A stretch of 64,000 nucleotides of DNA from Istiophorus platypterus (GCA_016859345.1 CM029121.1:2895829-2959828); one strand, 5' to 3'. Numbered from the stretch's first letter, positions 26,350 through 39,220 are shown. Numbers and translations: made by a program. Notes: generated by a model not told the origin, from the sequence alone.

Positions 26350-26665
26350 TAGCACAAAGAACTGTGTGGGAGATATAGCTGTTTAAACACATAGTGCCTG
26401 AAGTCTTTGACCCACAGTTGTCAGCTGACTCCTTCAATTTTCCTTTGGGATTCTCTCCCAGAGCTTCACTGGAGACAGCTTGGTCTCTTTTTGTTTGTTG
26501 AGTCTCTCTGCCTTTAGTCTGGTCTTCACCAAGTTGTTCAGTCGCAGGTGGCTGACTTACACCGTAGAGGATATCCCACCTCTTCGCTTATAAAAGCTCT
26601 GTGGCTGCTTTGGCTGTATGTTTAGGATCGCTGTCCTGCTGGATGATGAATGCTCCTGTATCCCT
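26350..26665 (-). pseudogene. Tc1/mariner-like transposase relic (C-terminal catalytic part)
   Basis: The minus strand at 26612-26650 reads AFIIQQDSDPKHTAKA, the Tc1-family signature around the second catalytic aspartate (FQQDNDPKHTA). A stop follows after ATELL. In the next frames there is KRWDIL (family: K-W-VL-WP-QSPDLNPIE) and TRLKAERLNKQKET, then KLWERIPKEN and QLTTVGQRLQA, matching the end of Tc1 transposases (HLWDELK-R-, W--IP---C--LV-SMP-RLQAV). The PIE segment with the third acidic residue is destroyed. Multiple frameshifts and stops make it inactive. No inverted terminal repeats were seen nearby. Confidence 0.75.
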
Positions 26666-26669
26666 CCTG

Positions 26670-28280
26670 CTATGCAAGAGAATGGCTGTAATTGCTAAAC
26701 AGTAATGCAATATTAACCTTTATAATACCATTATAATAATATATCATAACAAACCCCTTGAATTGAAGCTTGATATGTTTGTGTACAACCACAATAGATA
26801 TGAAACAGAGACAAAATTAAAAGAAGTTGTGTCTCTGTCCAAATACTTTATTTATTCAAATATTAATATATCTATTTATTTATATATTTATTTATATAGT
26901 AGAACAGCTAAGACCCCATTTCAAAATCAAATACCAACCACTGGCTTTGCGCTACCTCATTTTTGCCAGGAAAAAAAGGACCCTAAAACAGCATTCAGCC
27001 CATAATATAACACTAAATCCCCTTAAACTCATGGAAGTTACACTCATGGAATTAATATAATAATCACATTTAGGAGACAGACACTGTCTGGATACCCAGC
27101 TAAATTACTCTCAACCTCTCTGTGTATTTACCTGTCACTTTCTCTCTCCCTCTGTCCTGTAGAATCTTGGCAGATTAAAATAAAGACTATGGCCAGTTTC
27201 AGACAGACTACATCTAACAGCTGTAACAACTTCACTAACTCCTCTTGGTTTTCTTATCACTCTCTCCCTCCACTCTGCTTCTGTCTTTGGGTATTTCTTC
27301 ACTCCTCAGTCCTTCCCATGACACTTCTTTCTTTTGCTCTTTGTTTCTTCACAGTCTCTTATCCTGCAGCTCATTGAAAGATTTGTATATAGTACTACAT
27401 GTAGCTGCTATTAACAGTTAACTAATGGTCTACTTTGTGTTGGGCTAGGTATGTCCACTAAACTAGAAATTAAATTTTGGATTGCAGAAAATAATGCATA
27501 TAGTGTGTTACATCAGTTGTAGGTGGCTGTCCTAGAGTCATGTTGAAGGTTGGATTTGAGTTATACCCACTTTCCTTCATGACATGTATGGAATTCAAGC
27601 CAGAAAATGTTAATTTCTGCAATGAAGAGTTGAAGTTTTTTGGGGTAGCGAGCAACTGGTAAATTGTGTATGGCAGATTTAGACTAGGGCAAGGCCTTTC
27701 CAGCATTAAACAGCAGAGCACATGGGAGTGTTCTGGATCCTGTGTGTTAAGATCACAGGGTTTTCATTTTTGATTTTAATATGCGATTGAAGGCTGTGAA
27801 GGCTGGTGTTGGTGAAGTCCATATGGCACCCAGTGTTGGAGGCTGATTCTCTGTTGAACTTCTGTAGAGAGATGAAACTGGTAAAAAGACATATTAGAGT
27901 GAAATATTTCCCTGAAGGCTCCATGTCCATTCAGTAATAACATTGAAATCTTCACTTCTAGATCAGTGTTTTCAAGATATTGGGCATTATTTGCAGAGAA
28001 TGGCTCCTGAGAAAGTCATCCCTTGTCATTTCCTCTAGTGACACAAAAAATTAATAAAAATCAGGACAATTTAGGCCTGGTCTTGACATGGAATAAGATT
28101 AGTAAGTGAACTACTTTTCACTTTTGTGCTCAACATGGATGCAGCCTTATAATAGATTCAACTGCCATTTCATTCCACTTCATTATTCAGTCTGACATTC
28201 TTTTTCCTTTGAGGAAATTTTGTGACTTTACATTTTATACTAGATTAGATTCTCACAAGACTAAAAGTACAGCCATGCTA
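26670..28280. other. No gene or repeat recognised
   Basis: AT-rich, with an imperfect tatttattta run at about 26850-26900 and CT-rich stretches at about 27115-27340. Confidence 0.45.
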
Positions 28281-28812
28281 TTAGCTCTGTGACCCTGTAC
28301 TTAGGCACAGAAAGGATTAAACCTAAATACTTATGTCAGTATGCTACCATGCTCAGTAAGACAATGCTAACATGTTTATGCTTTGCAGATATAATGTTTA
28401 CTATGTTCAGCATCTTAGTATAGTGCTTGAACATGCCAACATGTTAATTAGCACTGAACACAAAGTACAACTGATGATGATGGGAATTTGCAAGTACTTG
28501 ATCATAAAGAGGAAAAATTGGAGGATTACCAAAGTTAATACAGTTCACCATGGTTGGAAGATGAAAGTCTGAACCAAAGGCGGTTTGTCCAGAACCTCAT
28601 GATGGCACCAGAGAAAAGATCAGGAAATCACCATTATCAGCAGAACTCGTCGTCTGGGGCTGTCAGCAAAAAATTTCATAGCGATCCGCCCAAACGTTGT
28701 TGAGATATTTCGGTCTGGACCAAAGTGGAGGACTGAATGGTCAACCCACTGACTGACCAACCGACCAGCCAATATTGTCATCCCCAGAAACATGCTGCTA
28801 GCATGACTAAAA
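28281..28812 (+). repeat. AGCACTAAAC-type teleost dispersed repeat, long copy
   Basis: It contains ttagctctgtgaccctgtac, tgctaccatgctcag, caatgctaacatgtttatgc, attagcactgaacacaaagt, acaactgatgatgatgggaa and finally gttgttgagatatttcggtc and atgctgctagcatgacta. This order is that of a well-known high-copy teleost repeat. The short open frame in it has no coding meaning. Fragments of the same family lie at 42.45 kb and, inverted, at 55.3 kb. Confidence 0.8.
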
Positions 28813-28814
28813 TT

Positions 28815-31220
28815 AAAACATTATGGGAAATAGCTAATTCTGTAATGTAGCTTGCATCTTCTAGGGGGCAAAAGGGGGCTTTTCATTGAATATCTAGGGC
28901 TCAGCAACATCCAATCCTTGATATTGTTTTGTTACTCAGTAAAATGCAGTCATCTGAAAGAATATTATCAGCCCCCTATATTAAGGAATGGATATATTGC
29001 TCTGACAAAAGATTTGGTGAGATTAAACATTTTACCCTAGGCCTGCAGCTATGTATATAACAGCAAATTGAATCTTGCATCAAGCCAACAGATCTGCATC
29101 AGGGTCATGCAATAAAAGATGGTTCCTATGATGTCTCCATCTGTACATGGAGTGGTGAGAAATCACTTATTCCTTTCAATTCTTAGCACTGGTGTAGCAC
29201 ATACATCAAAGACAATTTAATACTTAAACATGCTGTCTCTTTCCATGTCAGCATGTCCTGCACAGTGTTAATCTGAAGCAGTTCTGTGTATCACCCCCAC
29301 TTTCCCTCCCACACACACTGACACACGTTTGTCAGTCTCTTTAGTAAATGGAGCCTCATGAATATTTAATAAGTTTGAAACTAAACACAGCAATCAATTC
29401 AGCAATCTCTCACGTCTTATATCAGGAAGACTTAGGTGTAATCACAACCCATTCATTTTTAGCTAACTCTGTACCATTCTGTTTCTTTTACTTCTTTTCT
29501 TTCTTTTTCTACCCTTTCTTCCTCGTTTTACTCTCTCTAGACCTTTTTTCTCTGCCTGCCTCTATTTCTGTTCCTGCTGTATGTCTGGTTGAATGTAAAT
29601 AGCTTGCGATAGCTGAAGATGGGAGAAGCAGCTAGTTGGAGGCCTTTCTTTCTCTTAATGACAGGTTGGCTTTCTGAAAGCGAGAATACATCATTGGAGA
29701 GGGAGAGAGAACGGGGGGGGGGGGGGGCATTAGACATATGCAGAGAAAGAGAACGACGGAGAGACTAAATTGATAAAGGATTTGTGAAGGACGCATACAC
29801 ATATATCTAGAGAGAGGTGTCTGCAGTGAATACCTAGTCAGAACAAAACACAAATCTGACAATCAAATATAGACTTACAATGACCAAGCAGAAATTTAGC
29901 ATAGTAGAAATAAACAGCATCTCCTTGACTATACATAGAATCATATGGATACCCAGGAAGTAGTCACATGGAGTGCAGCTTTAAGGCTGGATTTGCATCA
30001 GTATATGGAGGCATAGGTATTTCACCTCAAAACTTTCAGAATAATGACTGCATAAATTGTACTTGGTCAGAATCTTAGTCTTGTTTACAAATTTTTAGAT
30101 GGTTAAAAGGTTGGGGCTAAGGGTAAAGATGGCATGCAGACATCCAGACATGTCTTTATTTTACACATATTTTCATCAGGGAAAGGTTCTTGGACAGCTA
30201 ACATCAGAAAGTCATTTTAACAGTGGTCTTGAATCAAAAACTCATGACTGTAAAGAAACCAGAGGACCAGATAGACCTGACCAATGTGTTGGGTTCTTTA
30301 GCTCCTTCCTTATGATAAAAATGAGAAACAAAAAGTTTAATGGAAAAAAAATTGTATTCCTTAAACTAAGACATGGGAAATTTGGTATCACTGTAGCAAT
30401 GACAACAGTATTAAGAAAAAATGTAAGTAATACCCAGCCCTAGATATGCAAATATCAGACTTAAGATATGGCCCACTGCAACTGCAGCACTGGCCTAATT
30501 TAGATTTACAGTGGAGCCAAAGGAGTTAGACCAATGTGGTGTAAGAACATGGTGAGCTTTATAAAGACATAAAGACACCAGAAGTTAGACAGGTACAATT
30601 GTTGTGTAGCTCTGTTTTTAGTTTTACATTGACTTACAAACAGTACTTGAACTAGATGTGTCAAAGCTGGAGCACTGGCCTTATTAGGAGAAACACTGGA
30701 ATCAAACGTGTATTGTCTAGACTGTTTACAACAGTCAATAAATGAAGAAAATGCTTTGATTTTCTTCATTTGAATTGGAAAGAGCTAGAATAAAAGTCTT
30801 AAACCTACTTTAGATGGAGACTCAATAGTTAAACAAACATAAGTAACTTGGGCTTAACAAGGATAGATTAGAAAAACTGAATTTTGGAAAACATGGAATG
30901 CAGCTATGAGCTAGCCTCCCATTAATGTTGAACGAAGACCTAAGACTATAACTACAGTTTGGCATGGACTTGAAATGGAGATCGAGAGTGAGAGAAACAT
31001 TCTACCCTCTTACTCTCTTTGTGCCAGAATGGACTGAGATCTGGTTTTTCTCTCTGCCTGGCCTCTGTTCTACAGGCTTAATCTTGTTTTTATCTTAAAT
31101 GTATACCAAATCTGACTGATCTTTAATTCAATCAAATAGAGAAAAAATTTGAGCCACTTTTGGTGAAAGGGATCAGATCAAAACCTAGCAAACATTGTCT
31201 ATCTCCATTGTACAGTGCAT
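28815..31220. other. No gene recognised
   Basis: CT-rich 29490-29560 and the poly-G tract listed separately; otherwise chance frames only. Confidence 0.45.
29713..29727. repeat. Poly-G tract
   Basis: Run of 15 guanines inside a purine-rich GAGA stretch. It is one of the few G-runs in the window that could form intermolecular quadruplex DNA; a likely assembly-error spot. Confidence 0.9.
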
Positions 31221-31224
31221 GCTT

Positions 31225-31728
31225 AAGTAATGGGTGTAATACTGGGACTGCACCAGGGTGAGAACAGCTGTCTGTAAGGAGGTGTTTGCCAGCCAGCCAC
31301 CTCAGTGCAAGGACTGCTGGGTGCATTCTGGGCAAGTTGCCACTTAAAGATCTGGGGGAGCCTACACCCCTGCAAATCACCAATAAGCGGGACCCAAGGG
31401 CCTCCTCTTCTACCCCTATTCCCCACTCGACCTGAACATAGGTGGTTCTCTGGGACAGAAGGAACACAAGCCGCTGCACAGCTCAGAATCAAACCTTCCC
31501 TGAATGGCTTGCCACCTCAAATCACCTCATCCCTCTGGCAAATGGCAATTCGAGCCAGTCTAGCTCCAAACCTGGAGCCGGCATGGCTTGGCTGGCTGGT
31601 GGCAATGCCAGGTGGCATGACAGTTTTCCACACAATCCAGCCCTTTTATGCTTCTTGTCAGGGACTCCATGGTGAGGCATATGTCTATCTGCTCCAGTCG
31701 GGTGGCTGTCTACCCACCTGGCTGACAT
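31225..31728. other. GC-rich block of unknown origin
   Basis: About 500 nt that is visibly richer in G+C than the AT-rich surroundings, ending abruptly at an ATT microsatellite. Both strands have open frames (141 codons on +, 115 and 89 on -), as expected when stop codons are depleted by GC content. None shows a recognisable domain. It is probably a retroelement-derived insert with the ATT run as its degraded tail, but no tRNA-type A/B box pair or reverse-transcriptase motif could be confirmed. Confidence 0.4.
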
Positions 31729-31833
31729 AATAATAATAATTATTATTATTATCTTTGTTATTCTTATTATTCTTATTATTATTCTAATTCTTATTATACT
31801 ATTATTATATTATTATTATCTTATTATACTAAT
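31728..31833. repeat. (ATT)n/(AAT)n trinucleotide microsatellite
   Basis: ataataataataattattat followed by interrupted ATT and CTT units for about 100 nt. The switch from ATA to ATT near 31740 makes a small palindrome. Confidence 0.9.
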
Positions 31834-32239
31834 AAAAGTAAAAGTAAAATAAAAGTAAAATTCAAATCAGTTGCTCAGTCTCAACCAGCACTCAAATGCA
31901 ACAAACCTTTACTGCTTCCATACCACATCCCTGCCACATTTATACTCTGGGTTCTTGGCTATGTAAATTCTCCCGATTTAATCACTTTGGGTATGTAAAG
32001 AAATTTGATTCTTTCTGGCTGTGCAATGCCTTCTACTGATCAGACCGTTTGTACCCAAGTGGATTAGGGACACAAAGGGCCAACACAAACAAAAACTATC
32101 TTCAGTCATTATTTCAATATGTATCACCTTTGAGGCAGTTTCCATCGTTCCAGAAATCCCCAGCTGGACATGTAGCTGCATAGTAAATGCCAAAAATCTT
32201 GTTGAGCCCTAACCGGACAGTCCAGTTCCATGCATATCT

Positions 32240-33830
32240 TCAACTCAGTTACATTTCATTTGTTAAATGTCAGACCTCAGATGGTAAATTAGACTTTTTC
32301 CAGTCCTGACATTATGTTATCAAATCAGTTGGACTTCTTTATGCTTACTGAGCCACGGTTAAGCCGAGGTGACAGTGTTGCATTAAATGAAATGTTCTCC
32401 AGGTTGCAATTGCTTTCACCAGCTTAGGCCAGCAGGTTATAGCTTGGCTGTATTTTATAGAGATAGCTTTAATGTTCCATGTGTGCTCTTGGGAACTTCT
32501 GCTCATTTCACTGGGTTTTATGATAAAGGGCAAGGTCTCTTGTGTTTAATCTACAGATCCACAAAATCCAACTTTGCTTTTATTCAGGTGTTCTCAAAAC
32601 TTTAAATCTTGCCTAATTAGTTGAAGATTCCTCTCACTTAAGGAGACACACCCTGGATATTGTTCTCTCCTCTGGTTGAAGCCTGTGAGGATACCTTATG
32701 TGCGCTTGATCACAGTGCTGATATTTTTAAGGCTGTTTCCTCCCTCTGCCTCCAGTTTCCAATGATGTTTCTTCTCAAGTCCTTGATACCCATTCCACTG
32801 ACGACTTTGCCAATAACCAGAGCCCAACTATGTCTGCAGACGAGCTACTGAACAACTTCAACAACACATTCATAGTTCTTACTGATTCCATAGTCAAACC
32901 CTCTAATAGCACACTTTGGCTAAATAACAACATCAGAGATATAAAGAGACAAGCAGAACATAAGTGGAAAGGACAGATTGTCCATATGTCCACATATCGT
33001 ATGGCAGTAGAAGATATTTCATATTTCTCCAACATCATTGTAACTAACTGTCATAACCCCAGGGTCCTTTTACCATTGATCTGTAATTAATCCTCCATCT
33101 TGTCAACAAACTAAAGCCTCATCAATTAGCTAGGATCAATTTCTGTTCTTTTTAATACCAACAAGATGAAAGAAATCAGACAGCACCTCAGTCGTCACTC
33201 ATAATACCTTGTTTTAGGCCATGTCACCATGCACTTTTAGGGCACACAGTAGACAAACTCAGTCCTTAAACAAGATGGTAGATGTTGCGCCTGCCAGATT
33301 TCTGAAGATTTTTAACAGTATTAGTCTTACAATTTTATCCATTCTAAAGATCTCTCTGTCTTTCTCCTGTCTGAAGCAGTGGTGCACCCACTTTTCAAGA
33401 AACCTAAATTCGACCCTATTGTTTTTACTCATTTTAGACCCATAAAACCCAAATTAAGATTTTTATTGAAAGTATTAGAGAAGGTTTTTTTTTATTTAAA
33501 GTAGGTTTCCTATAGGAATGATTGTAAACACTGATAAATTTCAATCAGGTTTCCACTCACATCAAAGTTCTGAACCTGGCCTCATAAAGATTGCTGATGA
33601 TCTCTCAGATGATGAGACTGTTCAGTCTTAATTCTTTTTGATCTCAGCTCGGCCACTGACACAGTTGTTCTTTCTATTTTTTTGATCGCCTTGAAAAGTG
33701 GGTTAGCTTCAGGGATACTGCCTTAGACCAGTTCAGATCCTACTTATCAAACAGAACTTTTCTTGCTGTGATCGGTGATGCCTCTTCCTCAGTGGCCCTG
33801 CTGACCTTTCATATTCCCACAGAGCTCCTT
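32240..33830 (+). pseudogene. L2/Maui-like LINE relic: endonuclease end and reverse transcriptase start
   Basis: Reading + frames in order gives LDFFMLTEPRLSRGDSVALNE (endonuclease), HTLDIVLSSG (32645), a linker with LWLNNNIRDIKRQAEHKWKG (about 32915) and NCHNPRVLLPLI. Then comes AVVHPLLKKPK-like text (33375), FQSGFHSHQSSEPGLIKIAD (33541), and LDLSSAFDTV-like text followed by FRSYLSNRTF and VIGDASSSVALLT (33800). These blocks are the linear order of the fish L2/Maui LINE protein up to just before the FADD motif. Many frameshifts, stops and small deletions show it is long dead. The 3' half is missing: sequence after about 33830 is unrelated. Confidence 0.8.
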
Positions 33831-33834
33831 AACT

Positions 33835-35905
33835 GAAACATACTGTATATGAGTGCTGTAGTGAGATGGCTAGCCAAGTATTAATATCCTCTAACTTGCT
33901 GTATAAAGTTTAACAGAAATGTGTCAGGTAGGTGTTGCAGGCACGGGCTCTCTGTAATAATACTGGTTTGCAATTTAAAACCACCTGTAAGCTTATTTCT
34001 TGGCCCTTTGTTTTTTTTTGCTTGTTTTTTTTGTCTTAGCCAGCATCATTGCTTTCCTTCTCTACACATCCATTTCTACGGCTCTTACACTTTGGAGGCA
34101 GAGTGCGTAGGAGGCTGCTGTAATGTTGCAGTTCCTTCTCTGTCCTGGCAAGCAAACATTGATGGTTTGTGTGGGTGAGAGGTCTGACTCTTCACACACT
34201 GCCAAGATCAGGAAGGAAAGGAAAGGGAGGAGGAGGATGGAACAGGGAGAGCGAGAAAGGAGATAAGAGGGAGAGTAGGGACTGAGGCAGTAGTAGTGTT
34301 GGGCATCAAAACCAAGTTCTGGGTTTGAACTTCTATTCAAGATGCGAGGATTCATTGAAAAACATGAACTTTGTGCTTATTTTAAAACCAGCTTGAACAT
34401 AATGCACCTGTTTAATGTTTACAATACAGTGATGCATTAAACCATTAGATTTTATAATTGTACCTGTCAGTAACACAAACAATACATTTTCCTAAACTTA
34501 TTCAGCAGTAAACCTCATTGTATTCAAAAAGAATAACATGTTTTTTATGAAAAGTGACTTCCTGTGGTTGTCTTACTCTGCTAAAATCGTAAGCAGAATT
34601 ATCACCATCATTTCTAACCAAACTGTCTTCAGGACTATAGCCTTTAGGGCTATAGGACTGTATGGCTACAGCCTATTAGCGTTCTCTGTTGTATTTCATC
34701 TTTCTCTCCTTCACTTCTCTGTTACCCCCCTGTTCTCTCTTCATATCACAAATCTCTTTATGCAGCAGCAGAATCTAATCTGAAATATCTCCATATTTAG
34801 ATGCACTGGCCGATTGTTTGAACAGAGGCACTGCTTTCCAAGCAAAGGCTGCTTTATTCAAGGTTTAGTCAGTGGAAGGGAGTTTTTACATTTTGCTGCT
34901 CTGGGACATTTCCAGGCAGAACATTATACAATTTTGCACTGCAGGTCTCTTTTTTTGGAATGTTTTAAAGCAAAATGGGTTCATTTAAAACACAAGGTTT
35001 ATTCTGACAGTTTTTTTTCCCGCTTGGGATGTTTTTAAACATCAAGGGTGTCTTTTTTTTAATTTTTACTTTTAACCATGTTTCAAGCATCAAGGGTTTT
35101 TTTTCTGATGGGTTTCTTAATTTACTTTTTGATTTTTATTCAAGCATGTGTTCACTGCCAGAAAGACTGTTCCACCTATGTGCAAATTCGAGGGAAAATC
35201 TATTTGATTTCATAAATGCTGGGTTGGATAGCTGGATAGTGTTTTATATGTTTTTTAAAAAGAAAGACTTTCTATTGCTTGGTTTATCATTTCTATCTTT
35301 ACAATTTAGCAAAATATAAAGACCATTTGAGTATAGAACAGAGTGTGATTTGAGCTTTCCATTCAGTTGCTGTATGTGGCAACTAATCATTACTAATCAT
35401 TACCACTGAGAAATATGTCTATTACTGTATCTGGATACATGAGTAAATGGATTATAATGATCAGTTTTCTTGCTTCAACCTAATGGTTTAGCCATGCCAG
35501 TGTAGTTCTGCTGATAGGTGGTGATGCTTTTAGATGTCGGCTCTTAAACTTGAGAAGGGGATATTACTTGTAGAAGTTCCAATAAAAGCTACCCACACTG
35601 AGGGTTGTGACGTATCCAGAGTAGCAAGGACATTTGGTCTGAAAAGTCAGATTTTGCTTTTATGCTTTGAGCTTCACAAATTTAATTTTACTCATTTCAA
35701 CATGTTTGCACAGAGGAAGAAATGTCACAGGCAGATATACTGTGTGTATATATAAGTATATGTATATATATAACGTTTAATCATTCCAACTTCCACTTCG
35801 ACAAGCTTTTATGTGACTTTATCATTTTCTGAGGTTTTCAGTATGAGCGATCCTCAAATGTACACCTATCTGTTTGGCACAACCAGGGAGTTAGGATTGA
35901 CTACC
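33835..35905. other. No gene recognised; T-rich stretch with a local duplication
   Basis: Poly-T runs lie near 34010-34030. An imperfect catcaagggt-plus-T-run unit is repeated about 50 nt apart at 35040 and 35088. No coding signal. Confidence 0.45.
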
Positions 35906-35907
35906 TT

Positions 35908-36296
35908 TCAATTCAATTCAATTTTATTTATATAGTGCATAACAGAGGTTATCTTATTGAATGTGACCCATGAGCAAACACTTGGCGACATTGCCAATAA
36001 AAAAACTCCCTTTTAACAGGTAGGAACGTTGAACAGATCCCGGCTCATGATCGGAGGCCGTCTGCCTCGACCATGAGACCATGAGGGTGGAGAGAGAGAG
36101 AGAGAGAGAGTGAGAGATGGGGGGCAGGAGGGAGGAGAGAGAGCATAGCACAATACAGGTACCATGAAAAGATGTACGATGATAATGGGGACTAATAATA
36201 AATTAAAAGTTATACGAATGGGGCCAATAATATTACTAATAGGACTAAATAAAATAGTAATAGTGATAATCATGGTAATTAAAGCAGTGGGTGATC
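35908..36296. repeat. ATTTATATAG-type teleost repeat, copy 3
   Basis: It starts aattcaattttatttatata, continues with gagcaaacacttggcgacat, ggccgtctgcctcgaccatg and a (GA)n run at 36089-36112, and ends in the attactaataggactaaat module also present in copy 1 near 2.47 kb. The proximal modules are complete; the distal part is missing. Confidence 0.75.
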
Positions 36297-36699
36297 TTGA
36301 GTCACAGTTCCAGACGCTGTCAATGTATTATTGTAAAGTAACGCTAGACAGAGTGTTGTATGGGCTTCACACAGCATATTGAGTTTAGTTAAGTGAGTCC
36401 AGTTTAGCTTTTGATTAGTTTTAACCATAGCAACGTTCTGCATGTTGTGCTTCTTTTTTCCAGCTTCCTGTTCATGTTGGCACACATGGCTGCGGATGCC
36501 ATGTTTGTACGCCATATGTAAATAATGTGAAATCTGAACACAGACCTGCACCTAGACTGACCAGAAAAGCAAAAAGCAGAAAAGTGTTACCAATTTCAGT
36601 ATGTAATGTCCCTTTATATGTACACTACATACGTGCCAAGTTAAATTCTTTAGATAATACTCTGCACATAACATCTTTTTTATGTCAGCTTATTCAGTA

Positions 36700-36700
<1 letters not shown>

Positions 36701-36767
<67 letters not shown>
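36701..36767. repeat. Long (TA)n microsatellite
   Basis: About 30 TA units with a tacata interruption near the left edge. Self-complementary over its length. Confidence 0.97.
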
Positions 36768-36768
<1 letters not shown>

Positions 36769-36769
36769 A

Positions 36770-39020
36770 AACCAACATGCATTTAAGTTGTTTTCAAATG
36801 ATCACATCAGAAAAAGATTACCAGCTTATCAGAATTGAAACAAACCCTAAGATCTCCAACCTGACTGTACATATACTTTAGGTCCCTTGTCCCTACCCTC
36901 TGATAAGACCAATATGAGCATGTCCTGAAATAGCGATTTGTTAGATTTAGGCACAAATACTACTTGGTTAGATTTAGGTGAATATCATGGTTTTGGTTAC
37001 AGTAAATTCTTATGTAAGGTTTGAGGACTGTTGCCATCATGTTTACAATAATTAACATGTATTAAAGGTTGTGGAACAATCACGGACAAATGAATCAAAG
37101 TCAGAAATTTCAAATGGGAAACTAACAGTGATCTGCGTGACAGTCCTGTGCTTTGTTAATCCAACTATCCACCCCAACCTAATGTGGACTTTGATGCACT
37201 TTATGTTCTTTATACCATTAAATCATAAAATTTTATGTTGATATGATGTTTTGATATTAGTCACTTCCAGTACTGAACCTGGCTCATGAGAAAAAAAAAA
37301 GCAAACCTCTGGAATATCTGAAATGAATGGGGTCCATTATCTGAAAACTAAGAGGCTGAGCCAAGCTCTCCAATCTGGACTTCAGAGTTGGACAAAGGAC
37401 AGACGAGCATCACCATAAAAATTATTTGTAATTGATTCTCAAGTGATTTATTCTTCCTTGGCTTGTTTTTGAGTAATTTTTTTTTTTATTAAAACTGTAA
37501 CTCATTCCAGGGAGTTTTTCTTTCATGTGGGATGTGTTTTTAAGGTAGTGCAGTAATTTACATCAGACAGTTCTCTAAACCAGTAGTGGTGTTTTTTTTT
37601 TTTTAAAGCAGGAGGAGGATGTCATTTAGAAGAAAAAGTCTTTTATCAGTATGAGTTTGATTTGCTCCAGTCAAGGCTGCTTTTCGCTGTGAGCTGTATT
37701 TCAAGGAGGTTGCAGCGTGTTCGTTCCAGGCTGAAATCTATGCTAAAAAATGAAACTTTGTTGCTGCAAGCAAAAAGGATTTCATTTATTACCAAGCGAA
37801 GCTTCTTTGACACTGGCCATTCTGTGGGTGATTTTACTTTCAGAGTTGAAAAGGGTGCAAGAAGCTGCCATGCAGAGAAAGCTCAATGGAAATACTTTGG
37901 AATTTTAGTGTGTAGTTGAATTGTGTTTGCGTGTGTGTGTATCTGCTTCATGGTCACATACAATGAGTTCCACTTCTGTGAATGCATGTTTGTGTGCTTC
38001 CAGTAGGACCAGTAACTGGTGTATTAGTGGCTATTTATACTTTGAATTGGATAATTGATCTGTCATTCAATTAGTCAATCAGCCGGCCCCCAGGGGGCCA
38101 GATGCTGCCGTCAGGTAAAAATGAGCTCAACCAATCAATGGGAAGCTCCCACTGGGTCTGGAGTGACAGTAGTTGTGTCCCCATCAAAGGCTGCTGCCAT
38201 GCAAGTCTGTAGTTCAGAGTGTATGTAAGGCTGAAAAGGACATCCCATAATATATCACCCGAGTGGTTTAGGACAATCTTTGTTAACTCATCAAGTCCAG
38301 AATTATTATGCTCATTATCAATGAGAAATATGTCAGTTTGACATGACGTGCTGAAGTAAAAGACATAAATTGTCCGTGTGATTTATGTAATGCTGCCAAA
38401 GCCATCAAAAACCCAAAAACCAACATGCCAGTGAACACAGCACTACCTAGCAAAATTATTGTGACTGTCTTGTTGATGTGTATTACAACAACTGACTTCT
38501 CTTCCAAACTCTGATATTCCAATATGTACTTTTCAAGGAACATTTCCTTGTCTACATTATATTTTATTTTTATGCTAATCAGCACCATATTTTAACAATT
38601 ATTCCTTTTGTTACTTTAGACTGATTAATATAATTAATAGGAACATGTTTCACTGGACTTTTTTAGACTATACAATAACAAAATTTAGTTGGTACATCCT
38701 TTTTTACTGTACTTTACTTGATATATAATGTGATTGCTGTTTGAAAAATGGTCTACTGACCAAAAAGAATCAAAATTAAAAATGCTTAAATGAATTTTTT
38801 TTGCTCATTTTATGAGGAAAACACTAAATGTGCCCTTGTTTAAGCCTTTTAGTTATAAGAATTTTCTTTTTTTTTCCTGTGTTATATCGTGGTAAGGTGA
38901 TTTTAATAGTTTTAGACTGCTGGTCAAACAAAAAAAGTTGACAGATAGTTTTTAGTATTTTCTAGATTTGTTTACACTACCAGGTCACACAGAGCAACAT
39001 GATGAATTATTTGGAGTTGT
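36770..39020. other. No gene recognised
   Basis: A minus-strand frame at 38283-38588 (101 codons) contains one hydrophobic run (ILLGSAVFTGMLVFGFLMAL), but there is no family match, start context or neighbouring exon to support it. Confidence 0.4.
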
Positions 39021-39024
39021 TTTT

Positions 39025-39220
39025 GTGTCACCTGATGAATCTAAGTCCAGTATTCCCTCTATTTTAGCTCTGTTTTGGTCTCCACCAGCTCCTGAGGGAA
39101 CCATCTGTCTCTTTAGCTGCTAAATGCTCCACTATGTTCACTAGCTGGTATCTGACTGTGTCTATCTGCTGTTTGTTGCTGAGCAGGTAGTGAACAGTGG
39201 CTTTATCTGAGCTTTATCAC
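39025..39220 (-). repeat. TTAA-type MITE, copy 2 (inverted, partial)
   Basis: Read on the minus strand it gives gctcagataaagccactgtt, the core at 39115-39141, gagctggtggagaccaaaac, and a cttcatcaggtgac-like end. The order is the same as in the 12.4 kb copy. Both termini appear lost or too diverged to see. Confidence 0.75.

Noticed and set aside
31450..31560. Possible RNA polymerase III A/B boxes on the minus strand in the GC-rich block
   Set aside because: A ggtttgattct match to a B box exists, but no A box at a suitable distance could be found.
38283..38588. 101-codon minus-strand frame with one hydrophobic segment, considered as a small membrane protein
   Set aside because: AT-rich sequence often gives Ile/Leu/Phe runs; no family match, no second exon, no promoter evidence.
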